The notes under the pieces were generated by a model. It did not search any database, was not told the origin of the DNA, and was given only the letters and a program-made list of their open reading frames with translations. The position numbers and the translations under genes are program-made. From an uncultured Phycisphaerales bacterium (GTDB lineage: Bacteria > Planctomycetota > Phycisphaerae > Sedimentisphaerales > Anaerobacaceae): a stretch of 64,000 nucleotides of DNA. Shown one piece after another: positions 51,601 to 60,516 of the stretch; position 1 is the first letter of the stretch, and each line of letters begins with the position of its first letter. The stretch lies in NCBI GenBank assembly GCA_937927975.1, contig CALEZT010000187.1, positions 1 to 64,000 on the forward strand, in the 5' to 3' direction.

Positions 51601-51612
51601 GGGGGGGGGGGG
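51601..51612 (+). repeat. Homopolymeric G tract of 12
   Basis: Twelve consecutive Gs lie 57 bases upstream of the ptsN start, in the spacer after hpf. Such tracts change length by slippage and are known phase-variation switches in other bacteria. It may also be a sequencing-length uncertainty. Confidence 0.6.
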
Positions 51613-51668
51613 CCGGGGTTTTCGTGTCAGTGGATGGTTGCGGTTAGGGTTAGGACTGGACGCAAAGA

Positions 51669-52142
51669 ATGAAGTTCGAAGAGTTCATGTGTTTCGAGGC
51701 GACGATCCCTCAGTTGCAGGCGAAGGATCGCGACGGAGCCATCACCGAACTGGTGGCGGCCTTGGTCAGCGCGGGCGGGATCCCGACCGAGTTGGGCAAG
51801 GATGTGACCAAGGCAGTGGTCAAGCGGGAGAATGAAGCCAGCACCGGCATGGGCAAGGGCGTGGCGGTCCCCCACGTCAAACACCCGGCGGTCAAGAAGG
51901 TCACGGCTGTCGTCGGACACAGCGCCACGGGCATCGACTTCGCCTCGCTCGACGAGCAGCCTGTCTATTCGGTGATCCTGCTGATCAGCCCGGTGGACAA
52001 TCCCGACAAGCACCTGCAAGCCATGGAGAACATCTTCCGCCACCTTCAGAAGGAGCGGTTCCGCAAGTTCCTCCGGCAGTGCCGGAATGCGCAGGAGCTT
52101 CAGGACCTGCTCAGAGAAGCGGATGAGAACCCCTCCTGGTGA
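51669..52142 (+). CDS. ptsN: PTS EIIA domain protein (nitrogen/fructose type)
   Basis: A 157-residue EIIA of the fructose/nitrogen family. The phosphorylated histidine is H69 in 'GVAVPHVKHPAV', preceded by 'VVKRENEASTGMGKG' and followed by 'YSVILLISPVDNPDKHLQAMENIF', all typical. No membrane EIIB/EIIC is linked, so it is probably a regulatory phosphocarrier rather than part of a sugar transporter. Its stop overlaps the start of ptsH (GTGA). The ATG at 51669 sits inside a purine-rich stretch (GGACGCAAAGA). Confidence 0.92.
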   Translation: MKFEEFMCFEATIPQLQAKDRDGAITELVAALVSAGGIPTELGKDVTKAVVKRENEASTGMGKGVAVPHVKHPAVKKVTAVVGHSATGIDFASLDEQPVYSVILLISPVDNPDKHLQAMENIFRHLQKERFRKFLRQCRNAQELQDLLREADENPSW

Positions 52143-52489
52143 ACGAAAGACAGATCCAGTGCCAGGCGAAGGGGCCCAGGCTGCTGACGGGAGAAATGGT
52201 CTTGCGAAAACCGGTGTCTGAGACGGCTGTGGAGATCAGGAATGCCGACGGTCTCCACATGCGCCCGGCGATGCAGTTCGTCGATCTGGCCAGCCGGTTC
52301 GACTGTGAGGTCTCCGTCAGCAATGGGCAAACCGCCGCGGACGGCAAGAGCATCATGCAAATGAGCATGTTGGCGGCCACCTGCGGGACCCGCTTGAACG
52401 TTCGGGCGGAGGGACCCGACGCCGAGAAGGCCATTGAGGCCCTGCGGGAACTCGTCGAAGTGCGCTTGTTCGGAGAGCCGCCGCCCTAA
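52139..52489 (+). CDS. ptsH: Phosphocarrier protein HPr
   Basis: A 116-residue HPr. The phosphoacceptor histidine is H40 in 'NADGLHMRPAMQFVDLASRF', and the regulatory serine site is S71 in 'DGKSIMQMSML', as in HPr proteins of Gram-positive type that are targets of HPr kinase. The start is GTG 52139, overlapping the ptsN stop; that gives an extra 25-residue N-terminus, so a later start (ATG 52196) is possible. No HPr kinase gene is in this window. Confidence 0.92.
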   Translation: MNERQIQCQAKGPRLLTGEMVLRKPVSETAVEIRNADGLHMRPAMQFVDLASRFDCEVSVSNGQTAADGKSIMQMSMLAATCGTRLNVRAEGPDAEKAIEALRELVEVRLFGEPPP

Positions 52490-52561
52490 GACAAACGGCG
52501 GGAATTGTGCGGACGGGATGCTCCGCGGAAGTCTCGCTGAAAGTGAGTCATCGATCCGGTC

Positions 52562-54301
52562 ATGGAGATCAAGAAGGGAATAGCTGTCTCGCCGGGAGTA
52601 TCGATCGGCAAATCGCTGATCATCGACTCCGAGGATTATCGGATCCCTCGGCGGGAGATCGAGCCCTTGCAGAGGGTCATAGAGATCCAGCGCGCCCGCA
52701 ACGCTTTTCGCGACGCGATTGCCGAACTGACCAAGCTGGAGATCGGACAAGGCGAGGCCGGCGGGGGACGCATCCGAGACATCTTCGCGGTCCACATGCG
52801 GTTTCTGCGGGACCGCAGCCTGCGTCGCAAGATCACCGACCTGATCCAGGCCGAGTGCGTGACGGCCGAATACGCCGTCTCGACCGTGATGCGAGGGATC
52901 GCCTCGCATTTCACCAGCGTCAAGGACGCCTACATCAGCGAGCGGGCCGCGGACATCTACGACATCGAGCGGCGTCTGCTCCGCCATTTGCTGGGAACCA
53001 AGCGGGAAGACATCCTGCACCTCCGCGAAGAGGTCATCGTCGTGGCGCGGGAGCTCAGCCCGATGCAGACCGCGGGTTTCAACCGGGATTACGTCCGAGG
53101 GATGGCCACCGACGCAGGCGGGCGGACCAGTCATACCGCGATCGTCGCCCGGTCCCTGGGCATCCCGGCGGTCGTGGCCCTGGAGGATCTGACGGAGGTC
53201 GTCCGAGGCGGCGACACCGTGATCATCGACGGCAACCGAGGCATCGTGATCGTCAACCCGGACGAGGAGACGATCCGCCAATACGAGGCCTACTCCCGCG
53301 AGTTCGTCGCGCTGGAGCACAAGCTCGACGGCCTTCGCGAGAAGCCCGCGGTCACTCGCGACGGCGTGCGGGTCCGCCTTCTGGGCAACATCGAATTCCC
53401 TGACGAGGCCGAGGTCGTTCTCCAGAAAGGCGGCGAGGGCATCGGTCTGTACCGCACGGAATTCCTGTATCTCAACCGGCCCACCGAGCCGGTCGAGCAG
53501 GAGCAGTACGAGGCCTACGCCGGAGTGATGCAGGTCTTCAAGGACAAGCCCGTCATCATCCGCACGTTCGATCTCGGCGCGGACAAGTACACGCAAAGCC
53601 GTCGTCTGGTGGCCGAGCCGAATCCCTATCTGGGGTTGCGGTCGATCCGGTTCTGTCTTCAGAACCTCGCCATGTTCAAGACCCAACTGAGGGCGATCCT
53701 GCGGGCCTCCGTTCTCGGACGGATCAAGATCATGTTCCCGCTGATCACCAATATCCAGGAGCTGATGCAGGCCAAGATGATCCTGCACGACGTGATGGAG
53801 GACCTGGACGAGGAGGGGATCGCATACAACCGCAAGCTGAAAGTGGGCATCATGATCGAGACGCCGTCGGCGGCCCTGACGGCTTCGACCCTGGCCCGCG
53901 ACGCCGATTTCTTCAGCATCGGAACCAACGATCTGACGCAGTACACGCTGGCGGTGGACCGAGGCAACGAGCTGATCTCGACGTTGTACTCGCCGGCCGA
54001 TCCCGCGGTGTTGCGGTTGATCCGCACCGTCATCCAGGACGCTTACAAGGCTCGGATCGACGTCTCCGTCTGCGGCGAAACCGCCTCCGAGCCCGAGTAC
54101 GTCATGCTCCTGCTGGGCTTGGGCGTTCGGACGCTGTCGATGACGCCTCCGATGATTCCGGAGATCAAGCAAGTGATCCGTTCGGTCACCATGGAGGACT
54201 GCAACCACCTGACGCGCGAAGTGCTGGCGATGAACTCGGAACGGCAGATCTCCAGCTATCTTCGCAGTGCGGCCAGGAAGATTCTGCCGGAAGCGTTTTG
54301 A
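52562..54301 (+). CDS. ptsI: PTS enzyme I
   Basis: A 579-residue phosphoenolpyruvate-protein phosphotransferase. The active-site histidine is H191 in 'DAGGRTSHTAIVARSLGIPAVV', the PEP-binding loop includes 'GIGLYRTEFLYLNRP' and 'FDLGADK', and the catalytic cysteine is C504 in 'DVSVCGETASEPEY'. All parts of the N-terminal HPr-binding and C-terminal PEP-binding domains are present. It transfers phosphate from PEP to HPr, then to EIIA. The tight cluster hpf-ptsN-ptsH-ptsI without EIIC indicates a regulatory phosphorelay sensing the PEP/pyruvate balance. Confidence 0.95.
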   Translation: MEIKKGIAVSPGVSIGKSLIIDSEDYRIPRREIEPLQRVIEIQRARNAFRDAIAELTKLEIGQGEAGGGRIRDIFAVHMRFLRDRSLRRKITDLIQAECVTAEYAVSTVMRGIASHFTSVKDAYISERAADIYDIERRLLRHLLGTKREDILHLREEVIVVARELSPMQTAGFNRDYVRGMATDAGGRTSHTAIVARSLGIPAVVALEDLTEVVRGGDTVIIDGNRGIVIVNPDEETIRQYEAYSREFVALEHKLDGLREKPAVTRDGVRVRLLGNIEFPDEAEVVLQKGGEGIGLYRTEFLYLNRPTEPVEQEQYEAYAGVMQVFKDKPVIIRTFDLGADKYTQSRRLVAEPNPYLGLRSIRFCLQNLAMFKTQLRAILRASVLGRIKIMFPLITNIQELMQAKMILHDVMEDLDEEGIAYNRKLKVGIMIETPSAALTASTLARDADFFSIGTNDLTQYTLAVDRGNELISTLYSPADPAVLRLIRTVIQDAYKARIDVSVCGETASEPEYVMLLLGLGVRTLSMTPPMIPEIKQVIRSVTMEDCNHLTREVLAMNSERQISSYLRSAARKILPEAF

Positions 54302-54354
54302 GTGGGATGATTCACTACCGACGATTGACGATTTGAGGAACGGTCATCGAGGCG

Positions 54355-55164
54355 TTGAGCGACAATTCGCATCGTTTTCCGCAGGGGGCGCGCGAGGTCT
54401 CGACGCCGACGCGGGCGACCGCGGCCATCCGGTTTCGAATCGTCGGACCGGTGGCGGCGTTGTCGCACGCCGAGACGTTCCGGGTTCTTCAGCGGGCCTG
54501 CGTCCGGGCGGACGTTCCGGTGCGGTACAGCGAGGGGTTCAATCCTCATCCGAAGTTGTCGCTTCCGCTGCCCAGACCGGTGGGGGTGGAGTCGGAGGAC
54601 GAACTGCTGGTGGCGCGGCTGTACGAAGATCCGACAGCTCGGCCCGGCCTGGACCCAACGGAGTGTGAAACGGCCATGATGCGGGCCTTGGCCGATCAAC
54701 TTCCGGAGGGTATGGACGTGCTGTCGGTTTCGCTGGCCCCCTCGAACGCGTCGTTCAACCCGCGATCGGCCGAGTACGTGCTGCCTCTGCGCGGGGAGGC
54801 GGACGCATGTTCTGCGGACCGGATCCAGAGCGGGATCGACCGGGTGATGGCGAGTGAATCGTGCGTCGTGGAGAGAACGGCCGGGGAGGACAAGCCGGCC
54901 AGGAGGATCGACGTGCGACCGTTCCTCCTGTCGATCCGGTTGGAGGACGGCCGTCTGATCGTCCGACACCTGACGGGCGACGTCGGCTCGATCCGGGTCG
55001 ACGAGATCCTGCGGCTCTTTTCGTTGCGGACCGAGGACCTGGCGGGACCGGTGCGAAGGAGCAATGTCGTATGGGAGACAACTAAACTGCAGAAAGCAAC
55101 ACAGACGCCCCGTATGGAAAGCGGGGCAGAGGACATAGAAGATGGCTCGAGAAATGCTGATTAA
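54355..55164 (+). CDS. DUF2344 (radical SAM-associated) protein
   Basis: A 269-residue protein of the TIGR03936/DUF2344 family. The signature 'RFRIVGPVAALSHAETFRVLQRACVRADVPVRYSEGFNPHPKLSLPLPRPVGVES' is clear; this family is normally fused to or encoded next to a radical SAM protein (TIGR03960) and RNase E/G. No radical SAM partner is visible here. TTG 54355 is the only start within the frame before homology; its ribosome site is weak. The stop overlaps the start of the RNase G gene by 23 bases. Confidence 0.85.
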   Translation: MSDNSHRFPQGAREVSTPTRATAAIRFRIVGPVAALSHAETFRVLQRACVRADVPVRYSEGFNPHPKLSLPLPRPVGVESEDELLVARLYEDPTARPGLDPTECETAMMRALADQLPEGMDVLSVSLAPSNASFNPRSAEYVLPLRGEADACSADRIQSGIDRVMASESCVVERTAGEDKPARRIDVRPFLLSIRLEDGRLIVRHLTGDVGSIRVDEILRLFSLRTEDLAGPVRRSNVVWETTKLQKATQTPRMESGAEDIEDGSRNAD

Positions 55165-56668
55165 CGTCGCCGAACGCGAGGAGTGCCGTGTCGCGGTCGT
55201 CGAAGACACCAAGCTGGAGGAGCTCTATGTGGAGCGGGCCAGCGCCGGCACTCACGTGGGAAGCATCTACAAGGGGAGGGTCGTCAACATTGAGTCGGGG
55301 ATTCAGGCTGCGTTCATCGACATCGGAACCGAGAAGAACGGCTTTCTCCACATCAGCGATCTCCATCCCCGCTACTTCCCAGGCGGCAAGAAGGACTCGC
55401 TGGAAGTCATCGGACGTCGCCAGGCGCTGAAGGAGCGTCCTCCGATGCAGAACTGCCTCCGGCGGGGGCAGGAGATCGTGGTGCAGGTGACGAAGGAAGG
55501 GCTCAAGACCAAGGGCCCGACGCTGAGCACGTACCTGGCCCTGGCGGGCAAGCACCTGGTCATGATGCCCTGGATGAAGAACTACGGGATCTCGCACAAG
55601 ATCGAGGATGAGGAAGAGCGAAAACGTCTGGCGGGCGTGTTCGACGAGTGCAAGGCGCCGAAAGGCCATGGGTTCATCATCCGCACCGCCGGCGAGGGCG
55701 CGTCCAAGAAGGACATCCAGGCGGATCTCAAGTACCTCGACCGGCTTTGGCGGGCGATCGAAGCGCGGATGGAAAGCGAAAAGGCGCCGGGCGAGATCTA
55801 TTTGGAGTCGGACCTCGTGATCCGAGCCCTGCGGGACACGTTCGGTCCCGAAATCGCCAAGATCATCTGCGACTCGGACGTCATGGTCCGAAAGATCAAG
55901 GATTTTCTGTCGATCGCCGCGCCGCGGCTCAAGCCCAAGATCGTCACCTACGAAGAGAAGATCCCGCTGTTCCACAAGTATGGGATCGAGGACGAGATCG
56001 CCAAGATCCAGTCCCGCGAGGTGGAGCTCAAGAGCGGCGGCTCGATTGTGATCGAGCAGACGGAGGCCCTGGTCGCGATCGACGTCAACAGCGGGCGGTT
56101 CCGCAAGCAGAAGAACGCCGAGCAGACGGCCTATGAAAACAACCTGGAGGCGGCCACCGAGATCGCCCGGCAACTGAGACTTCGGGATCTGGGCGGCCTG
56201 ATCGTCTGCGACTTCATCGACATGCGCAACGCCAAGCACCGCAAAGAGGTGGAAAAGGCGTTCCGAGATGCGGTGAAGACGGATCGGGCCCGGTCCAAGA
56301 TCCTGCACATCAGCCGCTTCGGCGTCGTCGAGATGACCCGCCAGCGGATGCGCCCGTCGCTGCAGTTCAGCACGTTCCTGGCCTGCCACCATTGTGCAGG
56401 GATGGGCTTCGTCAAGAGCCATGAGTCGCTTGCGCTGGAGATCATCCGCCTGCTGAACCTGGCCGTGTCGAAGGAGCACATCCGTCGCATCGAGCTGACG
56501 GTTCCGAAGGAAGTGGGGGAGTTCCTGCAGAACGAAAAGAGAGCGGCCATCGCCCAGATCGAGCAGGCGACCGAAAAACGAATCATCATCCATTCTTCTC
56601 CCGATTATGTCGGCGAGCAGCGGACGCTGTTGTGTCTGAACGACCGCGGCGGAGAAGTGAAGCTGTAA
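55142..56668 (+). CDS. rng: Ribonuclease E/G
   Basis: A 508-residue single-stranded RNA endonuclease of the short RNase G type. Order: S1 domain (about 35-130, 'GSIYKGRVVNIESGIQAAFIDIG' and 'NGFLHISD'), an RNase H-like region, then the DNase I-like catalytic part with the metal-binding aspartates in 'ALVAIDVNSGRF' and 'LGGLIVCDFIDM', and the zinc-link pair 'CHHC'. It lacks the long RNase E C-terminal scaffold. It processes rRNA and degrades mRNA. DUF2344 and RNase G neighbours are a recurring pair in many phyla. Confidence 0.95.
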   Translation: MAREMLINVAEREECRVAVVEDTKLEELYVERASAGTHVGSIYKGRVVNIESGIQAAFIDIGTEKNGFLHISDLHPRYFPGGKKDSLEVIGRRQALKERPPMQNCLRRGQEIVVQVTKEGLKTKGPTLSTYLALAGKHLVMMPWMKNYGISHKIEDEEERKRLAGVFDECKAPKGHGFIIRTAGEGASKKDIQADLKYLDRLWRAIEARMESEKAPGEIYLESDLVIRALRDTFGPEIAKIICDSDVMVRKIKDFLSIAAPRLKPKIVTYEEKIPLFHKYGIEDEIAKIQSREVELKSGGSIVIEQTEALVAIDVNSGRFRKQKNAEQTAYENNLEAATEIARQLRLRDLGGLIVCDFIDMRNAKHRKEVEKAFRDAVKTDRARSKILHISRFGVVEMTRQRMRPSLQFSTFLACHHCAGMGFVKSHESLALEIIRLLNLAVSKEHIRRIELTVPKEVGEFLQNEKRAAIAQIEQATEKRIIIHSSPDYVGEQRTLLCLNDRGGEVKL

Positions 56669-56689
56669 CCGGCAGGGAGGCCGAAGACC

Positions 56690-57667
56690 GTGGAATTCGA
56701 TCTTGATTACGCCCGGCGGGTCATTCTCGCCGAGGCCGACGCGATCGCGTCGATGACGCCGATCATCAACGGCCGGTTCGTCCAGGCCGCGGAAATGATC
56801 TGCAACTGCACCGGTTCGTGCATTGTCAGCGGGATCGGCAAGGCCGGCATCATCGGTCGGAAGATCAGCGCGACGCTGGCTTCGACCGGAACGCCCAGTC
56901 ACTTCCTGCACCCCGCTGAGGCGGTGCATGGAGACCTTGGCCGACTTCGCCGCGAAGACGTTGTGATGATCCTCAGCTACGGCGGTGAAACCGACGAGAT
57001 CACCCGCCTGATCAATCTCGTCAAGCAGCTTGGCATCCGCCTGATCGCCCTGACCAGCGACGAGGACTCGACCCTCGGCCGGCACAGCGACGTCGTTCTG
57101 TGCATGGGCAAGGTGAACGAGGCCTGTCCGCTGGGTGTAGCCCCGAGCGTGTCGACGACTTGCATGCTGACGATCGGCGACGCGCTGGCTTTCACGGTGA
57201 TGAAGGCCCGCCACTTCAGCGTCGAGGACTACGTGCGGTTCCATCCAGGCGGATCGCTTGGAACCAAGCTGATGACGGTCGAGCAGTCGATGATGTTCCG
57301 TCCGGGCGAGAAGCTGCCCATCGCGAACGCGAGCGACTCCATCCGCGAGATGCTGGAGAAGACCAACGACGTGAAACGCCACGGCGCCGTGATGGTCGTC
57401 GACGCCGAGGGCCGTCTGGCCGGTATTCTCACGGACGCCGATCTGCGCAGGCTTCTGACGAAGCAGGGAGCGGCGGCCCTCGACCTGAAGGTGGCCGACG
57501 TCATGACGCCCGGCTGCAAACGAATCCGCGCCGACGCTCTGGCCGCGGAGGCCACAGCTCTCTTCCACAAGTACCGGATCGATGAACTGCCTGTCGTGGA
57601 CGCCGACGACCGGCCGGTCGGCCTGATCGACGTGCAGGACATCGTCATGATCAAGGTGGTCGGATAG
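56690..57667 (+). CDS. kdsD: Arabinose-5-phosphate isomerase
   Basis: A 325-residue sugar isomerase making D-arabinose 5-phosphate from D-ribulose 5-phosphate, first step of Kdo synthesis. The SIS domain (about 30-180) contains 'GSCIVSGIGKAGIIGRKISATLASTGTPSHFLHPAEAVHGDLG', followed by 'LSYGGETDEI'. Two CBS domains span about 200-325 ('GAVMVVDAEGRLAGILTDADLRRLL', 'LPVVDADDRPVGLIDVQDIV'). The start is GTG 56690 with GGGAGG about 10 bases before. It is followed 6 bases later by kdsC. Confidence 0.94.
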   Translation: MEFDLDYARRVILAEADAIASMTPIINGRFVQAAEMICNCTGSCIVSGIGKAGIIGRKISATLASTGTPSHFLHPAEAVHGDLGRLRREDVVMILSYGGETDEITRLINLVKQLGIRLIALTSDEDSTLGRHSDVVLCMGKVNEACPLGVAPSVSTTCMLTIGDALAFTVMKARHFSVEDYVRFHPGGSLGTKLMTVEQSMMFRPGEKLPIANASDSIREMLEKTNDVKRHGAVMVVDAEGRLAGILTDADLRRLLTKQGAAALDLKVADVMTPGCKRIRADALAAEATALFHKYRIDELPVVDADDRPVGLIDVQDIVMIKVVG

Positions 57668-57673
57668 GTCCCG

Positions 57674-58201
57674 ATGAATCCCAAAGCCAAACCCGATCTC
57701 AGAGTCATCGAGCTGCTGGTGCTCGACGTGGACGGCGTTCTCACCGACGGTCGCGTGTTCATTCACAGCGACGGGACCGAGAGTAAGGGCTTCTCCATTC
57801 TCGACGGGCACGGCATCCGCATGTGGCAGCGGGCCGGGCTGCGCGTTGCGCTGCTCAGCGGTCGGGCCTCCGAGGCGACCGCCCGTCGGGCTCAGGAACT
57901 GGAGATCGCGCACGTGATCCAGGGGGCCAAGTTCAAGCTGCCTGCGCTCAAAGAGCTGCTGGAGAGGCTTGGTTTGTCGCCACAGCAGGCGGCCTACGTC
58001 GGCGACGACGTGATGGATCTGCCGATCGTCCGCTATGTCGGGCTCGGCGTGGCCGTGGCCAACGCGGTGGACGAGTTGAAGGAGCATGCGGATTACGTGA
58101 CCGCCCGACGGGGCGGGGAAGGCGCCGTCCGCGAGGTGATCGAGTACATTCTCAAGGGCTCCGACCGCTGGGCGAGCCTGATGGAGCGGTATCTCACGTA
58201 A
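57674..58201 (+). CDS. kdsC: 3-deoxy-D-manno-octulosonate 8-phosphate phosphatase
   Basis: A 175-residue HAD-family phosphatase that dephosphorylates Kdo-8-phosphate. The nucleophile motif is 'LLVLDVDGVLTDGRVF', followed by 'SFSILDGHGIRMWQRAGL'-type text, 'VALLSGRASEATARRAQEL' and 'AAYVGDDVMDLPIV', all KdsC-specific. There is no cap domain, as usual for this tetrameric family. It follows kdsD and precedes the LptC-like gene, as in the enterobacterial kdsD-kdsC-lptC order. Confidence 0.94.
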   Translation: MNPKAKPDLRVIELLVLDVDGVLTDGRVFIHSDGTESKGFSILDGHGIRMWQRAGLRVALLSGRASEATARRAQELEIAHVIQGAKFKLPALKELLERLGLSPQQAAYVGDDVMDLPIVRYVGLGVAVANAVDELKEHADYVTARRGGEGAVREVIEYILKGSDRWASLMERYLT

Positions 58202-58219
58202 CGGCAATCGACGTGCACC

Positions 58220-60415
58220 ATGGGTCTGAACCTCCGCAAGATCGTGATCGGCGCAATCGCACTGAGTGTGCTGGGCGCGGTCTTTGCGCTCTACCTGCGG
58301 TACAACCAGACGCCGCCGATCGTCGCCAGCGAGGTTCGCCCGATGCCCACGCCTGTGGCGGAGGTTGACAACCCCGATTCGAAGCCGACCAGCGGCCAGA
58401 TCAGCGGTGTCAAGGTCGGACCCGTCCGCGAGACGGAGTTCGTGCACCGCAACGAGCAGTTTCAAATCGACAGGAAGTTCGGATTCGAGCAGCTTCTCCA
58501 CAAACAGGGCAGCCAGTGGGAAATCACCAAGCCGTACATGTGGATCTATCTGGAGCGGTTTGTCTGTCGCGTCACGGCCGATCGCGGTGTGGCCGAACTG
58601 GTCGAAGCGTTCGGGCGGCTCATGCCCAACAACGCCACATTCGTCGGAAACGTGGTGATCCACGTCCTTCCGACCGATCCCAACGATTCCTGGGAGTGTT
58701 TCATTCACCTCGACGATGTGGGCTTTCTGGCGGAGAAGTCGATGTTCTCCTCCACAGGGTCCGTCCGGTTTCTCTCCAGCGCCATGCGTCTGACCGGCGC
58801 CGGCATGGAGCTGATCTACGACGCCGGTCGCAGCCGGCTTGACCTGTTCCGCGTTTTCGACCTCGACAACCTCCGAATCCGCAGCAGCGAGGTCAAGGCC
58901 ATGGCCCCCAAGAAGAAGGGGGATTCGTCGGTTGGAGACAAGGCGAATTCCCTGGCGGCAACGCGCGGCGCTGAGACGGCTGACGCTACGGTGAAGAGGT
59001 CCGCCTCGCTCGTCCCCATCGCTGCGCCGCCCGACGTGTACCAGTGCCTCTTCCGAAGGAACGTCCGTCTGAACAGTCCCGACGGCGCGGTCTTCGCCAG
59101 GGACGTGCTGGCCATCAACGGCATTCAATGGGCCCGGCCAGGCGATCGCGAGCCGAAGTCCCCGACTGAGGCGGATCTGAACGCGGCCCGCGAGGGGCCG
59201 TTGCCGGAACCGAGGGCCCTGAACACCGCCGCCTCGTCGTACCCGGCCATGAGTTCCATTCCCGACGAGTTCTACGACATCGTGGTCACCTGCGACGGCG
59301 GCGCCGACATCACCCTGGTGGGCGGTTCGCCCAATCTGGCGAACGCCTCGGTCATCCGCACGCCCCCCAGTACGCCGGCCGGATCGCCTTCCGAGGAGAT
59401 CGATTCTTCTGACCGCCGACAGGTCGTCGCACAGCGGATCGATTTCGATTTCCTGACCACCGACACGACGATGCTGGGCCCGGTGGCGATGAAGTTCCTG
59501 GTCGTCCCCGATCCCAACAGCTCGCGCGCCAGACTTGGGGAAAAGCCCATGCCCATGCCCATGACGGTCACGGCGCGAAGTGCGGTCCGCTACCTCGCTG
59601 CAGCCAAGCGAGTCATCCTGGAAGGCGGCTCCACCGCCACCCTCGAGCGGACCGAGCCCAACTTCGTCGACGAGTACCGCCTGGCGGCCCCTCGCCTGAC
59701 GCTGGATCTGATCGTCGATTCCAACTCGCCCGACGACGCCAAGGTCGATCTCCGCCGATTTGTCGCGGACGGCGGGCTGGGGACGGTGGATGCGGCGCCT
59801 GTGGCGGTTCGGATGTGGCGCCGCGCCGCGGGTAAGCTCCTCGGTCGCGTGACTTTGGACGCTCACGATCTGCGGTATGATACAATGGCGGCTGAATTGG
59901 CTGCCTCCGGTCCCGGCGTTATCTGGATTCACAACGCCGCCACGGTCCAGTCGAAGGACGATCCGAATGCGACCTTCAAGCCGTTCTACGCCCGGTTGAG
60001 CAACTTCGACAAGCTGACGTATTGGACCCAGTCCAGACGAATCGTTGCGGAGGACGATTCGCAGCAACTCGAACTGCGCTACTTCCCCCAGGTGGACGGC
60101 CAGTGGGGGCCCCAAACGCAGGTGGTCGCCGGACAGGTCGAGGCGACGCTGCGCCAGACGGACCAGAACCGCGTGGAACTGGAATCGTTCGTCGCGTCGA
60201 AGGGCATCGAGTACGACAGCGAGATCGACCATTTGAATTTCGTCGGTTCCGAGCTGGTCTACGACCAGGTGCGGTCCCGCTTGTGGATCACAGGCGACGA
60301 CCAGCGTCCCTGTTACCTGAACGGCGCCTTGGTCGACGCGATTCTCGTGGACCTCAAGACCCGCAATGTCGAGACGCAGATCACCGGGCCCAGCATCTTC
60401 CAGGTCCGACCGTAA
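58220..60415 (+). CDS. Large LptC/LptA-like LPS transport protein (probable)
   Basis: A 731-residue protein with one N-terminal membrane helix (about 7-27, 'IVIGAIALSVLGAVFALYLRY') and a long, beta-rich rest. Identification is by position (directly after kdsD and kdsC) and by the repeated pattern of short strands plus OstA-like phrases ('RVTADRGVAEL', 'NNATFVGNVVIHV', 'EITKPYMWIYL', 'RLNSPDGAVFARDVLAING', 'GIEYDSEIDHLNFVGSELVYDQ'). LptC is normally about 190 residues, so this would be a greatly enlarged planctomycete version with several beta-taco-like stretches. Direct family match is not certain. Confidence 0.65.
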   Translation: MGLNLRKIVIGAIALSVLGAVFALYLRYNQTPPIVASEVRPMPTPVAEVDNPDSKPTSGQISGVKVGPVRETEFVHRNEQFQIDRKFGFEQLLHKQGSQWEITKPYMWIYLERFVCRVTADRGVAELVEAFGRLMPNNATFVGNVVIHVLPTDPNDSWECFIHLDDVGFLAEKSMFSSTGSVRFLSSAMRLTGAGMELIYDAGRSRLDLFRVFDLDNLRIRSSEVKAMAPKKKGDSSVGDKANSLAATRGAETADATVKRSASLVPIAAPPDVYQCLFRRNVRLNSPDGAVFARDVLAINGIQWARPGDREPKSPTEADLNAAREGPLPEPRALNTAASSYPAMSSIPDEFYDIVVTCDGGADITLVGGSPNLANASVIRTPPSTPAGSPSEEIDSSDRRQVVAQRIDFDFLTTDTTMLGPVAMKFLVVPDPNSSRARLGEKPMPMPMTVTARSAVRYLAAAKRVILEGGSTATLERTEPNFVDEYRLAAPRLTLDLIVDSNSPDDAKVDLRRFVADGGLGTVDAAPVAVRMWRRAAGKLLGRVTLDAHDLRYDTMAAELAASGPGVIWIHNAATVQSKDDPNATFKPFYARLSNFDKLTYWTQSRRIVAEDDSQQLELRYFPQVDGQWGPQTQVVAGQVEATLRQTDQNRVELESFVASKGIEYDSEIDHLNFVGSELVYDQVRSRLWITGDDQRPCYLNGALVDAILVDLKTRNVETQITGPSIFQVRP

Positions 60416-60516
60416 CTCCGGCCCCGCCCCGATTTCCATTTGGCAAAACGCCGGTCATCCCCTACAACAGTGCCATCGTTGTATGCGTTCAAAGCGTTCG
60501 TATGGTGGGATGAGCT

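Noticed and set aside
52100..54208. Minus-strand frame of 702 codons opposite ptsH and ptsI
   Set aside because: HPr and enzyme I on the plus strand are certain; the antisense product has no motif.
55082..60439. A minus-strand open frame of nearly 1800 codons opposite rng, kdsD, kdsC and the LptC-like gene
   Set aside because: The plus strand has recognised families throughout this stretch. High third-position GC keeps the antisense frame open. It has no ribosome site or homology.
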